Part shown: positions 1 through 10,784 of the stretch, in pieces
How the letters are laid out: each line of letters opens with the position of its first letter
Position numbering within the stretch: the first letter of the stretch is position 1
Assembly: GCA_963931865.1 (NCBI GenBank)
Contig: OZ007509.1
Coordinates: 6,774,882-6,838,881, forward strand
Length of the DNA: 64,000 nucleotides
From: Axinella damicornis
Lineage: Eukaryota > Porifera > Demospongiae > Axinellida > Axinellidae
Reading direction: 5' to 3'
Position numbers and translations under genes: made by a program
The notes under the pieces: model-generated
Databases searched by the model: none
Told to the model about the DNA's origin: nothing
What the model saw: the letters and a program-made list of their open reading frames with translations, nothing else

Positions 1-965
1 TTCATCCCAATGTAACATGAAGGGTATAATGAGCGAGGCATCAGGGGATCCCCAAAATAGTTTGCATATAGCAAGTGTACGTCTTTTTCAGCACTAACAG
101 AGCTGTCAAAGAAAGACCTTTTCAGTGGCCACATATCTAAGTCTGTTATCATGACATAGGTGTCTTCTGGCCAATCAAAAGTCCCACAGAGGTATCTAAT
201 CTGCATGACCACCATTTCCGTAAGGTAATGAGGTTCTTTCAGTGGATTCTTCAAGTAGATAATTTCTGCACCAGCTGCTTCAGTGAATTGCAGTATGGAC
301 TTCAGGACTGGAGTCAGTTCTTCATCATGCTCATACACTACCAGCAAAATGAGCTTCCAGTACATAGCATTCTGCCAAAGCAGTGTTGTTATTGGTGCGA
401 ACCAGCTGTAGTGAAAGTTATTGGTATCCATAGATGTGATAACTGTTCGTTTGTGCTCTACACCAGAGGGAATATGATATGGTCTTCTGGAGAAAACTTT
501 GGAACAGCATTGTTCTTCCCTTTCACAGTGGCATGGCATACAGTTCTGCAAACATTTGCATGTTTGCTGGCATGACTCATCCCCCGAAGTACGAGTGTAA
601 GTTGTATTTTGATGGGCTTGGTAGGTAAATTTTTCCCAGTCGGGAAAAAGGGACTTGCTGGATTCTTCCAGTTTACGTCTTACGCACAACCGGCGACGGG
701 AAGTTTGATTGGATGAGTCCCCTAATTGTATAGGAGGCTTGTGAATCAGCTCTTCATTTAGACTCAACTGTTTGTAATGCTTGCTGGATGCTTTCACCAG
801 TGGTGTAGCATGTTGTTGAGAGATTGTCCCTTGTGCCCTGTTTGAACTCGGCCACCTAACCGATACTTCCTGAGCAGCACGTTCTTGCCGAGACAGGTAT
901 GCCCGCAGTACTACTACACTGGCTATTGCAGCCAAAGCAAACCATAACTTCTGGGAAGGTCGCAT
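1..965 (-). CDS. Type II membrane glycosyltransferase-like protein, C-terminus cut by window edge
   Basis: An open frame runs from the ATG at 965-963 to the window edge, at least 321 residues with no stop and no intron signal. Residues about 8-22 form a short hydrophobic signal anchor behind a basic N-terminus, the layout of a Golgi type II enzyme. A low-complexity stem follows. Residues 132-154 hold a cluster of eight cysteines. The C-terminal part alternates beta-strand-like and helical stretches and reaches Asp275-Leu-Asp277 followed by Met-Trp-Pro, a DxD motif of the kind that binds metal and nucleotide sugar in GT-A transferases. I do not recognise the exact family. It is followed on the same strand by another single-exon type II enzyme, consistent with a local glycosyltransferase group. 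Donor and acceptor sugars are unknown. The reading frame is solid; the glycosyltransferase assignment is inference from the motif and topology. Confidence 0.7.
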   Translation of the reverse strand, partial: MRPSQKLWFALAAIASVVVLRAYLSRQERAAQEVSVRWPSSNRAQGTISQQHATPLVKASSKHYKQLSLNEELIHKPPIQLGDSSNQTSRRRLCVRRKLEESSKSLFPDWEKFTYQAHQNTTYTRTSGDESCQQTCKCLQNCMPCHCEREEQCCSKVFSRRPYHIPSGVEHKRTVITSMDTNNFHYSWFAPITTLLWQNAMYWKLILLVVYEHDEELTPVLKSILQFTEAAGAEIIYLKNPLKEPHYLTEMVVMQIRYLCGTFDWPEDTYVMITDLDMWPLKRSFFDSSVSAEKDVHLLYANYFGDPLMPRSLYPSCYIGM

Positions 966-1565
966 GATCCGTTATTGAGGCCTCACACTAGTCTAGACTA
1001 CTCAGTCGTTCCGCTAGTGACAAGACTAAAACATAACGCAAGTGCATTCCAACGTTTGATTAGCGGCACCGTTGGTAAATACGGGATATCGTGTGCTCAT
1101 TAAAATACGTAACGTACAAGTACCTTTGTCCCTCCGCGCAGGAACTAGCTAGAGACATGCAACACAAAGGACGTACAACAGTAATATGAGTACCTTCTAG
1201 CTAGCTGGTATGATCGATAATAGAGCGTATTATGTATCATGTATGATCTGTAGTCTAACAAGCTAGGTTCAAAGGTTCAAAGGTTCATAGCGTCTGACCA
1301 GGCCCATGGGCGTAGCTAGCATAATTATTAATTAGCTCGAAAATTTCACCGCGCGGTTCGCACATGCTGAGAACTCCGGCATGCCTCCTCGCTCTCCAAA
1401 TCCTCTATGACCCTACCCATCAGTTACTATATATACCTGGTATAGCTACCTAGTATGTTGTGATCGGTTGCATTGCTAAACAAGGTGTCATATGACACTC
1501 AATCACATAATAGCTAGCTGCTGGTAGCTATACCTTTTAGTTGTGAAACAAATGGTAGCATGCAA
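966..1565. other. Intergenic spacer between two minus-strand genes
   Basis: About 600 bases, AT-rich, with many short CTAGCT-like runs. It must hold the promoter of the gene starting at 965 and may hold the 3' UTR signal of the gene ending at 1566. No RNA gene or repeat family was recognised. Confidence 0.5.
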
Positions 1566-2798
1566 TTATGGCTTCCTACATTGGCATATGGAAGCAAAGT
1601 GGTGACTCTGGTAGTGTTCTACCTTCCACATACGTTGAGCTTTTCTATGTACTGCTTTGTTCCACACACTTAATCCAAATTCTCGTATCAGAATCATTGC
1701 CATAGCAGATTGGTCATATCGATGGCATTCAATATACTGTCCCGTTCCACGAGTTTTCTTTTCGATTCCAAGTTTACAGCCCTTTAATTTTGAGCCTAGG
1801 GGTGCAATACATTCTAGATGAAGAGCGCAATCCACCCAACTATTCAGAAATCTGTTTCTGAATTGGGTAGTAGGCCACATTGCATAGCAACCAGCTTGCA
1901 TATGTCCAAAACGTCCCATCTCTTTCCTTGTGTAGTTGACCTGTAGGTACTCAACCATCTTCTCGTGAGTAAGGGCAACAATTGGCAAATCTCCTCCTCG
2001 GAATAGAGACCCGGAAACAAATGGAAACTTCTGAAGCAGTGGAAATACGTAAGGCATTGGAGATCCCATCACTCTTACACTGGAATCTCCATACATGAAC
2101 ACTTCAAACTCTTCAGAAAGTTTTTTGGCTATCAGTGGCTTCCATGAGTAAAAAGAAAGAGTTCTGACGTGAGGAGGATACTCTTCAAATTTAAACAAGC
2201 GTAGCTCAACATTGCAGTAAGAGGATAAGGTTTCTCTTTGTTCTTCACTAAGTCCCAAGTCATACACAATCAGCCTAGTATTGGGCAGGTGGTACTGCAC
2301 AGAGGCAATCATATCTTGTGCTTCCGCATAATGGTTCTTGGAAAGTGCTGTTCCATACCCAAGCCTGCAGTACATGATGTCCTCACATGAGCAGTTCAGA
2401 TCCCTTGCCTTTTGCAGAATTGCTGCATCCTGACTCACACGAGTACCATCATTACCTACACCACAGAAGTCCTCTAGGCTGATTCCAGTGAAAGCACTAC
2501 AGCATTTCAGTTTCACAGAACGATCATCATTCCCATTTGCAGTACTGCACAACACAAGACTGTGTTTATTACGTCTGGCTGAGGGGGAAGTGGGGAGGTG
2601 GGGAGCGGGATGGGTGGGGTAAGAAGTAGGACGGGGAGATGCGAGCCGAGAAATAGGATGAGGACGGGAATAAGAAGTACTCGGGTAGTGCCTCACACTT
2701 GGAACAATGAGAAGTACAAGTATCGCGATAGCTACGGCACCAAAACCATACCGTGCTATCATCACGGTATTTCCGAAGGCCCCGTAACATGGCGACAT
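1566..2798 (-). CDS. DUF1647-like type II membrane glycosyltransferase
   Basis: Single-exon ORF of 410 residues. Residues about 16-33 are a strong signal anchor, followed by a Pro/Ser/Arg-rich stem to about residue 75, so the body should lie in the Golgi or ER lumen. The core resembles the DUF1647 family, which is expanded in nematodes and other invertebrates. The telling segments are YDLGLS (179-184), a cysteine and YPPHV stretch, SWKPLI (218-223) and YGDSSVRV (236-243), where these proteins place their candidate metal-binding acidic residue. A Cys-containing AGCYAMWP segment (302-309) and YDQSA near 361 are further family-like landmarks. The first Met of the frame is used; Met13 is an alternative that keeps the anchor. 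It lies 600 bp upstream of another minus-strand type II enzyme. Enzyme activity of this family has not been shown to my knowledge, so the substrate is unknown. Confidence 0.7.
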   Translation of the reverse strand: MSPCYGAFGNTVMIARYGFGAVAIAILVLLIVPSVRHYPSTSYSRPHPISRLASPRPTSYPTHPAPHLPTSPSARRNKHSLVLCSTANGNDDRSVKLKCCSAFTGISLEDFCGVGNDGTRVSQDAAILQKARDLNCSCEDIMYCRLGYGTALSKNHYAEAQDMIASVQYHLPNTRLIVYDLGLSEEQRETLSSYCNVELRLFKFEEYPPHVRTLSFYSWKPLIAKKLSEEFEVFMYGDSSVRVMGSPMPYVFPLLQKFPFVSGSLFRGGDLPIVALTHEKMVEYLQVNYTRKEMGRFGHMQAGCYAMWPTTQFRNRFLNSWVDCALHLECIAPLGSKLKGCKLGIEKKTRGTGQYIECHRYDQSAMAMILIREFGLSVWNKAVHRKAQRMWKVEHYQSHHFASICQCRKP

Positions 2799-3153
2799 CC
2801 CAAGTCAAATAGTATACGCTTAGCTACTAGTCAATACTCGCAGAAAGCTGCAGTAAGTATGTAGCTATGGTTAGGGCATCTAGGGACTTCCATATTAATT
2901 TAATCTTGCATTTTTGGAACGGCGATTTGCAACCCAAATAGCCGCGTTGATTTAGACAATAAATTTGTGTTTAATTTCAAGTCTTACTTGTAAAGTTGAC
3001 TAATCATGTCCTTCAGCGTAACAGCTATACACAGAGTCTAGCTATAGGATCGCATTTGGATCGTGGACACGAAATAAAACGACCGCGATCACGTGACCGC
3101 GATACATGCGCTAGAGCTAGAGCTCGAGCTGAGGTGCGAGGGGGCGCGGTCAA

Positions 3154-3171
3154 CCCGGAAGTTGCAAGATG
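3154..3171 (+). promoter_or_regulatory. Candidate housekeeping promoter with ETS and YY1-like sites
   Basis: CCCGGAAGTTGCAAGATGGC combines a GABP/ETS core (CCGGAAGT) with a YY1-like AAGATGGC, the usual layout at TATA-less promoters just around the start codon. A strong GTGAGT donor lies at about 3290. A plus-strand first exon is therefore plausible, but I could not assemble a convincing protein downstream. Confidence 0.3.
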
Positions 3172-4009
3172 GCCATGCGGTTCGACTTTTGGAGTGCTCT
3201 GTTTAAATACACGGAATGGGAAAGTACGGCAAGTCTCTGGATGGAAAGACGTCCGGATTCTGAACTGTGATCATATGCTGGAAGCAAGAGTGAGTCAAAC
3301 ACGGCACGTTAGCTAGCAAGCGCCTCGGAAGGGGTAGCACTGTAGCTATGTTTGGGCGCCTATAAGTTATCTCCTAAACGCAAGTCCGTCACCTCTGGTG
3401 CCACACAGAAACCGTTCTGGGGCTTTCCTTTCGTATCGTTCAATCTGCCAGTCTTGAACTGGTGTATGCCCAAAGTGGCAACTTTCACTCCTGAGTAACG
3501 GCATACTTGAGCGAAACCCGCATTCAATCCTGTAAATTAATCCAGTTCCCCTGTGCTCTATTATCCATGCTATAAGGGAAGAAGTAACTTCTGTAATTGA
3601 ACCATGGGAGTGGGGCTGCAAATACGCTAGGCCACTCCAAATTAGACTTTAGTTTCCCGTCCACACTTCTTAGAAATTGAATGCGGGCGGGCGGGCCATT
3701 ACCATTATTCATTACTGTGAATATAATTACCTGTACAGCCAAGCAGCAATGAATACAGCAAAGATAACACAAGAAACCATAGATAACTGACATTGCGGTT
3801 GAAGCGCAGGCTAATTATGATGCAAAGAGCAATAATGGTCAACCATACAGTCTTCTCTGGGTGGGGCGGGCGGAGGACGGGAAACTAAAGTTTAATTTGG
3901 AGTGGCCCTCTGGAGCTGGAGATCAGGTAGGTGCAGGGTTGCTGGATATAATATTAGGAGGGAGGAGGGTGGGGTGGCAGGTGGTTTAATTTAGTTAGCA
4001 AATAGACAC
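3172..4009. other. Non-coding stretch with an internal inverted repeat
   Basis: No convincing gene. It contains the 33-bp inverted repeat listed separately (3631-3907). A minus-strand frame ending at 3367 looks mildly protein-like but has no recognisable domain. Confidence 0.4.
3631..3907. repeat. Short element with about 33-bp inverted repeats
   Basis: GGCCACTCCAAATTAGAC at the left end is answered by its near-exact reverse complement at the right end (33 bp arms, one or two mismatches), about 277 bp overall. This is the layout of a non-autonomous TIR transposon. No clear target duplication was found. Confidence 0.5.
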
Positions 4010-4019
4010 AGAGTGGTGG

Positions 4020-4360
4020 GTGGGGCGCTAACAGAGTACAGATAATGCAGGGTGGTGGCACTGGTCGGTGGGCTGACAGTATACAGATAATACTGGGGCT
4101 GACAGTTCTAATACAGATAATGCAGGGTGGTGGGTGGGGCTGACAGAGTACAGATAATGCAGGGTGGTGGGTGGGGCTGACAGAGTACAGATAATGCAGG
4201 GTGGTGGGTGGGGCTGACAGAGTACAGATAATACAGGGTGGTGGCACTGTACTGGTGGGTGGGCTGACAGTATACGGATAATACAGGGTGGTGGGTGGGG
4301 CTGACAGTTCCAGATAATGGGCAAGGTGGTGGGTGGGGCTGACAGAATACAGATATGTGG
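4020..4360. repeat. Minisatellite, 37-bp unit
   Basis: Tandem copies of a GT-rich unit containing CAGATAATGCAGGGTGGTGG and GGTGGGGCTGACAG, about eight copies with internal deletions. Open frames across it in all phases are repeat artefacts. Confidence 0.85.
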
Positions 4361-6239
4361 AAGTGTGCTGATGAGGCATACACACTTTGCACAGTGATGT
4401 ACCCTGATGCAGTACAGTATGAGTGTAGCACGTGTAGCTAGGAATTGAACCAGTCAGTATGTTTAAATTACTGTCTTTGTGTTATTATTGTCTCCATGCA
4501 GCACTGAAAGGTGGGCCAGATGAATCAGTCTGCGACATCATCCCCACAGGCCAGTACAGGGACTTGAGCAAGAAAATCAAACGGCCATGACGTTCAGAAG
4601 AATGGATATGACTTTACTATAGAAGTTTTAGCCTGAAACACTTCTCAGAGGTGAGAATTACTACAAGCCTTTATAAGTTTCGTGGTTATAATATATCCGC
4701 GCGTGCCGAGTCATGCACCTATGCGGCCACTCGCGTGAGATCAAAGGCTTTTGTAATCCGTAATTACTTCCGTCTTGTCCTGAGAATGGCTAAATTGAGC
4801 AGCTACGAGCCGCCTTCGGATCTGTTCTTCATGATTTGAAGAAGCGCTGTACTATGAGAACTGGCACTACAGGGATTTAGACGCAATGAATTTAGCGCGT
4901 GACTAGCCCAGATGATAAGACACAAACTGTATCCCTGATGGCAACTGAATGAGTCTGCAAGCTTGGTTATAGCCAGGGTCACCACAGTAGCTCCAACATA
5001 AGCGACGCAATTAATAACCGTAGCAGTAGCCGTTTCCTCTTCCCCAGCACATGCAATGCCTGGCTCTAGGGCTGACAAAAGTCCCAAAAATGACGGTCCG
5101 GCAACTTGATATACATTTTGTAGTCACAGTGAACTTTCAAAGCCAATAGTACGAGCTTTATCTTCGAACAAGGCGCATAAACTACACACCATCAAAATCG
5201 TCGCACTTTCAAGATTTTAACACTTGCCTCACCTTTCGATCTTACTTACACTTTTTTAGATACATGCACAAATTCATCGGAGTGTTTGTTTTTGTTTTTT
5301 TATTGAATAAATTTGTTAATTGTGGGTATTGGCAATAGCTACTACGCTAATACAGGCCAATAACCACGTACAAACACGAGCAAAAGTACAAGCACAAAGA
5401 CATGACTAGTGTACGAGATAGTTAACTACAGCACGCTTAAAACTTTTTACAAACTGTATCTCTGATGGCAACTGACTCTGATGGCAACTGGCGTGTTAAG
5501 TGTTCTGGGACACCCCCTATATTAAATGTATGGCAAAGAGGAATGACATCACTGTATACTTCTTTGAAAGTACAAGGGGGTTAGCATGCTTCAATTTTTA
5601 CTTAATTGGTATCAAATGAAAGCTAATAGCTTGGAGAAGGCCTCTAATGTATGTAAAGATTTAGGGCATAAAATACCAATATGATAGGCTTTTTTCACTA
5701 TCTCAGGACTATTTTACACCCTGAAGGTGCAAGTTGCAGCAAATGTCCTCAAAGTTCTTCATATGCACCAAGTCTTTTCCCCCCTTTTCCCCACCTCTTA
5801 CCCTCACCCACTCATTCCACCACCCTGTATCACAGCACCTGCAACTCTTTCAGCCCCACCCATCACCCTGCATGGTCATATTCATTGAACTTATTGTTGT
5901 ACCAACTGTAACCATGCTAAGGTGCTCCTGGTCAACAATCCTGTGTGCCTGTTTTCAATATTATGCATCGCTGATTAGTTGCGTCCCTCAACTCCCTTCA
6001 GAATCTTTGTGTCTTGAGTTTTGGATGCAGAAAGTTGTTGCTTTTGGAGGTGTTGCTGCTGGCTGTACTATATAGTGCCAAGGTGAGGAGCTACATCCAT
6101 ACAGAATGAGCTGACATCGTTGCTATACAGCAGTTTGCCTGTACTGCAGGTAAATCATCCATGCATAGACATACATTTCTGTGTTCAGGATGCATGCTAC
6201 GTTAGGATTTGCCGGGCAGAGTTGGCCATGTTGACAAGT
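4361..6239. other. Non-coding stretch; nothing firm
   Basis: A CAG acceptor at about 4498 followed by a short plus-strand frame ending TGA near 4590 could be a terminal exon, but no partner exon was identified. Near 4785 a short ATG frame beside an ETS-like site ends after 17 codons, and a neighbouring phase is open beyond it; this may be a decayed first exon. The rest shows no coding signal. Confidence 0.35.
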
Positions 6240-6605
6240 GCTGTCACTGTTGACGGAGTTGACAGAGTTGACGGAGTTGGCTGAGTTGACAGAGTTGACA
6301 GAGTTGGTGGTGTTGACAGTTGACAGAGTTGGCGGAGTTGACAGAGTTGACGGAGTTGACAGAGTTGGCGGAGTTGACAGAGTTGACAGAGTTGGTGGTG
6401 TTGACAGTTGACAGAGTTGGTGGAGTTGACAGAGTTGACGGAGTTGACAGAGTTGGCGGAGTTGACAGAGTTGGCGGAGTTGACCGAGTTGGCGGAGTTG
6501 ACAGAGTTGACGGAGTTGGCTGAGTTGACAGAGTTGGCGGAGTTGACAGAGCTGGCGGAGTTGACAGAGTTGCCGCTGTTGACAGAGTTGCCGTTGTTGA
6601 CCAAG
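6240..6605. repeat. Minisatellite of GAGTTGACA / GAGTTGGCG nonamers
   Basis: About 40 tandem 9-bp units. Because the unit is a multiple of three, every frame stays open and produces spurious Leu-Cys-Gln or Thr-Glu-Leu repeat proteins; none is called as a gene. Confidence 0.9.
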
Positions 6606-8024
6606 TTGTGCAATTGCTGACAATCACTATTCAATTTGTACACATGACCCAACCAATCAAATCCTGGTTTTGAAATACGGTCATATGACCAGATTTTGGA
6701 CGATTTAGCCAATCACAGCTCAGCGGTGGTAATTGTGAACGTGTTGGCGTGAAATTTGGCTCTGGCTGAGCTTATTTGTATAGGTAATCACATGGATTTC
6801 GAGTGCGATTTGGGAATAATTGCACGAGCAATAGGCAAAGTAATTGCACGACCAATAGCAAGTGCAATTTATTCCTGTTGTAAGTGCAATTATTCCAAAA
6901 TTGCACGAGAAAACAATACTAATCATATACTTCGGTTTGGCACCATTACATGGTCGAAAGGAAGCGACATGAGCGATAAGCCACGCCCCAGCCACAAGCA
7001 AGCGAACTAAACGTTACCATTTTTATTTTCCTGAGCACTGACCTGTTGTGTGATGAAGCAGAATCTTTAGGATGGCAGCGTGGTGTTGCAACTGACACCA
7101 AGGGTTCCAAAACAGCAGCACAGAGGTTAGGGAGGCATAACGGCAGTTAGCACTATAGCTAAAGCGCTAGTATGGCACACTGACAAGCACCACGGTTCTG
7201 TTTCATCACTTTCGCCACGCTTTCATTCAGTTTTCACAGCATTTCTTCTCAGAATCTGCTCAGGTACAGAGCACAACGCGAGTGCTCACTCAGCAGCTAT
7301 TTTCAACCGTTGCTAATAAAAATGGGGCGTAACCATGACGCAGATGCTCGTTACTAGGGCCGAGCTTGACCTGATTGGTTGGCGACCTACTTATGTGCTC
7401 TTGATATTAGGTATAGGTACCAGAACGCACGTGCATCTAGAAACCCTATTGTACTCTTATATACCCTAACACATCGCCCTACTTCCTGCCGGACCAATAT
7501 CCACTTCGTTAGGCTTTCGCTGGAACGACGAAGGCATTTCGATACACATGCGCTCAGCGCCGAAACAGAGTTAGAGTGCAGAGGCCATGGGCGCGCTGGT
7601 TTAGTTGTCAATCAACGCAGGGATGGGACTCACTTCTTTCACTCGGTCTGAAGTACGGAAGTAATTATAGTCGTGTGACTTCCTGCATGCCTAGTGCAGC
7701 CTAAATTTTGCAAACTGCTAGCCAAATAATATCTTGAGTACAGTTACCAATCAGCTGCAGGGTTCAGGCTAGGGTGTCCTGATACTACTGTGATGAAGAA
7801 TGGATGATGACTGGAGGAGGCATTGATCAGGGTCCCGGCTACCATGCAATACTTCAGTACAGGTTAGTGATGAGAACTTGGAACAGACCCATAGGAACTC
7901 CCTGGTCTCCATATCCTGTCTTGGCATGCTGTCTTTCAGGAACATTAATTCTTTACCCCATAGGCTTCCAGATTAGCTAGGATTAATTATTGGAGGAAGA
8001 GGCTGAAAGTAGAGGCTGAGATAT

Positions 8025-8026
<2 letters not shown>
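6606..8026. other. Non-coding stretch with one solitary transposon-like end
   Basis: At about 7381 the sequence GCGACCTACTTATG resembles the terminus of the hAT-like element at 31796-32394, so this may be a solo or truncated copy. Runs of TGCAATT/AATTGCA around 6800-6920 form imperfect inverted repeats. No gene recognised. Confidence 0.4.

Positions 8027-8058
<32 letters not shown>
8027..8058. repeat. Poly-G tract, 32 G
   Basis: Uninterrupted G run, one of several long G or C homopolymers in the window. The length may be unreliable in the assembly. Confidence 0.9.
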
Positions 8059-8059
<1 letters not shown>

Positions 8060-8193
8060 ACCCTAACCCCCAGTCAACCAGTAGTACAATTCTTGAGAGG
8101 TGCACTGCATGTTTCAAGCAAGCCGACATCAGGGATTCATGGTGCATAATTATGGGAAAAGCAGCAGTATGGGTAGGGAGTCTGGTACTGAAA

Positions 8194-8959
8194 TAGTCTC
8201 AGTACCAGACCCTCGCATGTGGGAGGAGGGTCTGGTGAACTTGCATATGCATGAACTGTTTATGGGATATGCTGACGTAACAGGTTTCCTGAGTGATAAT
8301 TGAAGGTGTTGATTAATATACAAGTAGGTGCGAGAAAACTCAAAAGTGCATGATTGTGCTCAATTTCTGCTACAGCTACAGGCAGTAGACCTTGCGATCC
8401 TTGTCGACCTTGCGACTGTTCCTGCCAGATCGACGATTGCACGAACCGACGGAGCACTACTGCTGCTTTGGACCGAAGTAGGGCACCCCGGAACGCAGTT
8501 GATACCTGGCCCTGTCTGTAGAAGATGTTTACATGTTACCTGATCCAGCATGAGCGCCTTCAGAGGGCTTATGACAACAACAATAGACATCGGTGTGGAA
8601 CCGCTGCACAAATAGTCAAACACAAGTGGCAGACTACCGTAGCGGCTAGCAGAGGGACTTTCTACTGCCAGTCGGCGTGGAAATGAAGACATCTTCCCTT
8701 TTACAAACTCCTTCACAGCTTCAAGCTGGGATTTGCTACGGGGTATCCAAGCTTGACAAATGTCGTTTGATCGCTGTCTCTTTCTCTCTGTCACTCCAAT
8801 TCGCGATATTGCATGTGATTGTGTCGGAAAAAATGAAATCGAACAGCAATCAACCAATCAGATTCATGCCACCGAAATTCCGCAGCGTTCAAATTTTTGT
8901 GTATGCAAGTTCTCCAGACCCTCCTCCCACATGCAAGGGTCTGGTACACATCAAGACTA
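8194..8959. mobile_element. TIR element with 9-bp target duplication carrying a RecQ fragment
   Basis: The left end starts TAGTCTCAGTACCAGACC, and an about 50-bp arm is repeated inverted at the right end (through 8959, with a small insertion near the tip). The flanks are GTACTGAAA (8185-8193) and GTACTGGAA (8960-8968), a 9-bp target duplication with one mismatch. Arms share GTATGCAAGTT and GGGAGGAGGGTCTGG. Termini and duplication length match the other TAG(C/T)CTCG elements here. Inside lies a decayed helicase fragment on the minus strand, so this is either a gene-capturing non-autonomous element or a remnant of a larger autonomous one. The superfamily is unassigned; Mutator-like is suggested only by the 9-bp duplication. 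Confidence 0.7.
8537..8757 (-). pseudogene. Decayed RecQ-type DNA helicase fragment
   Basis: Minus-strand reading gives a QLEAVKEFVKGK start, then, after a one-base frame shift, DVFISTPTG followed by SRKSLC, which is a Walker A (motif I) segment with the usual second Gly replaced. A short insertion carrying a stop then separates it from YGSLPLVFDYL and VVVISPLKALMLDQV, the motif Ia region of RecQ-family SF2 helicases. The piece ends at a plausible splice donor (CAG then GTAACA). Only the N-terminal part of the helicase core is present, with at least two frame lesions, so it cannot be functional. It lies entirely within the TIR element at 8194-8959. The RecQ assignment is confident at motif level; which RecQ subtype is uncertain, though RECQL5-like or bacterial RecQ-like fits best. 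Confidence 0.7.
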
Positions 8960-9654
8960 GTACTGGAAAATGGTAGCACACAATTGTACATGTTGTTGGT
9001 AGGCTTCTGTGCCTACTATAACAACAGCTGTGTGCCACTGGAATGTCATTTTGGTGTTATACTTGTATGGAACCCACATGCTAACTCAGCTCAGTGCTTC
9101 CACCATGGATTGTGGACACACGATGTACAGCCTATTTTGATCCTATTAACATCATAAATCTCTGAAAGGAAAGGCCAGCCCATTCAGGCTTCCACATATA
9201 TATGAGCTGCAAAAGGGATGTCTTTTGCTGGGTTGCAATAATGCTAGCACACATGAACGAACCATTCCATTCAATTGGCTACTCAGTTTCACAGTAATAA
9301 CACATAAGTACACACCAACAGCTATGATGAGGGCTAGATGCTTCAGCTTACAGATACCGCCCATGATGGGCGGGGTCCTGCTATAATTATGGTTGCAATT
9401 CACATGACAATAGAGTTGCTTTAGTATAACAATTTCATTTTAAATTTCCAAGGAAATGTTAGCCCCACCTACACACTGCTGTGAAAAGTTATGGTGATTC
9501 TTGAACAATCATGCAGGGCTTCGGTCTGACTCTGTAACGAGGAACAGCTTACAATGTTTGGTCCAGTCTGGTCCTTTGTCAGGCTAACGTAGCACTGAAA
9601 GATAAACTATAGGTCAATTTTCTTAGTTAACTTCAAAGTGTTGCACTAAGTAGT
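8960..9654. other. Non-coding stretch; nothing recognised
   Basis: No repeat family, RNA gene or coding signal recognised. Confidence 0.4.
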
Positions 9655-10315
9655 GTAATGTCTAAAAGGAAAGTGCATCTGAAGTTATGCACCTGGCTTC
9701 GAATTGAATTGCTTGACACTATTTACAGCGACCAGCTAAATATCACAGCTCATGACAGTGCACGTGTGAACACGTACTGTGGGGTACACTATAATTATGG
9801 TACCATGCTTGTGTATGGCCATATCAAAGGTGCATGTCACTGTAAAGAGAAGGGTTGGGTACTTATCACCTCAGGTGCATCTATCTCAGTGCCTATACCA
9901 TGCATGTGGTTTTCAAAGAATGTTAACACCAATGCAGCCTTAAAAGAATAATTTGGTTTCTTTCATGGTTGCATCCAGGAGTACGCAGCTAGAAGTGCAA
10001 GAAGTGCAGACGCAGCTAGAAGTGCAAGAAGTGCAAGCATTCCTATACTCCTCCTAGCTACCAGCATTCAACTAAGAAACTTACTTCCAGAGAAAATTAG
10101 GCTGCACTTGATTCCCGCTGTGAGATGCAAATGAGGTAGAGCCAGGTTACACAGCCCTTCTCTGTGTGCAGTGCATTGGTGTGACCAATTGCCATAATTA
10201 TTGCAGAAATAGTTGGGAGGGATTTGTATGAACATCTATAGCTCCATCTCGAACAGACTATAGCTCTGTGAACAGTAACTGGGGGAAAAAACAGTCTTGA
10301 CTTGAGGTGCATGTA
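9655..10315. repeat. Direct repeat unit 1 of a 670-bp duplication
   Basis: Matches 10785-11455 over almost its full length with small indels. Both copies start with a short conserved frame beginning Met, a Ser or Phe, then KRKVHLKLCTW, and both end in GACTTGAGGTGCA. Within it GTGCAAGAAGTGCA-type runs are locally repeated. No known domain. Confidence 0.75.
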
Positions 10316-10784
10316 CTCAGCATCCTGAACTAGCTACAAGGAGTATTGATGTTGACTTGTCAACTCCGTGGCCTCCAGCTCTTGATCAGATGCAACCGCC
10401 AAATCATTTGTTGGGAACCCTTTCCCCAATACTTATAGGTGCACATGGACGTTAATGACGTATAAATAACAAATGCTAGCAAAACACATGTCTGTGTGCA
10501 TAGGTGCACGTGCATCTTGAGGTCACATTTGTTCAAGAGCTGGAGGCCACAGCCTTCACAAGTCAACATGACCCCTCCCCCAATCTGTCTGCATGTACAT
10601 AGGGACGTGATAAAATGTACAAAGCCTTCCCCCTTCCATATCATATATCCATACTACAATTGTATGGTGTGACTGGGTACAAGGACTTGTCCCTCTATGT
10701 TGTAGTCTAAGAATGGAGAAATCGATATGGAAGTACTTGCATGCATAGGCACTCGGTGCATGGACAGTGTCCGAACAAAGTAGT

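Noticed and set aside
3367..3621. Minus-strand 84-codon frame as a C-terminal exon
   Set aside because: Composition is protein-like, but no family, partner exon or supported acceptor could be found.
3954..4431. Pro/His/Cys-rich frames over 4.0-4.4 kb
   Set aside because: Products of the 37-bp minisatellite; the same peptide appears in three phases.
4785..4905. Possible first exon MAKLSSYEPPSDLFF on the plus strand
   Set aside because: Stops after 17 codons; continuation needs a frame shift, and no homologue is recognised.
6123..6712. Several 120-170 codon frames on both strands over 6.2-6.6 kb
   Set aside because: They are translations of a 9-bp minisatellite that stays open in every phase; no start context, domain or splice signal.
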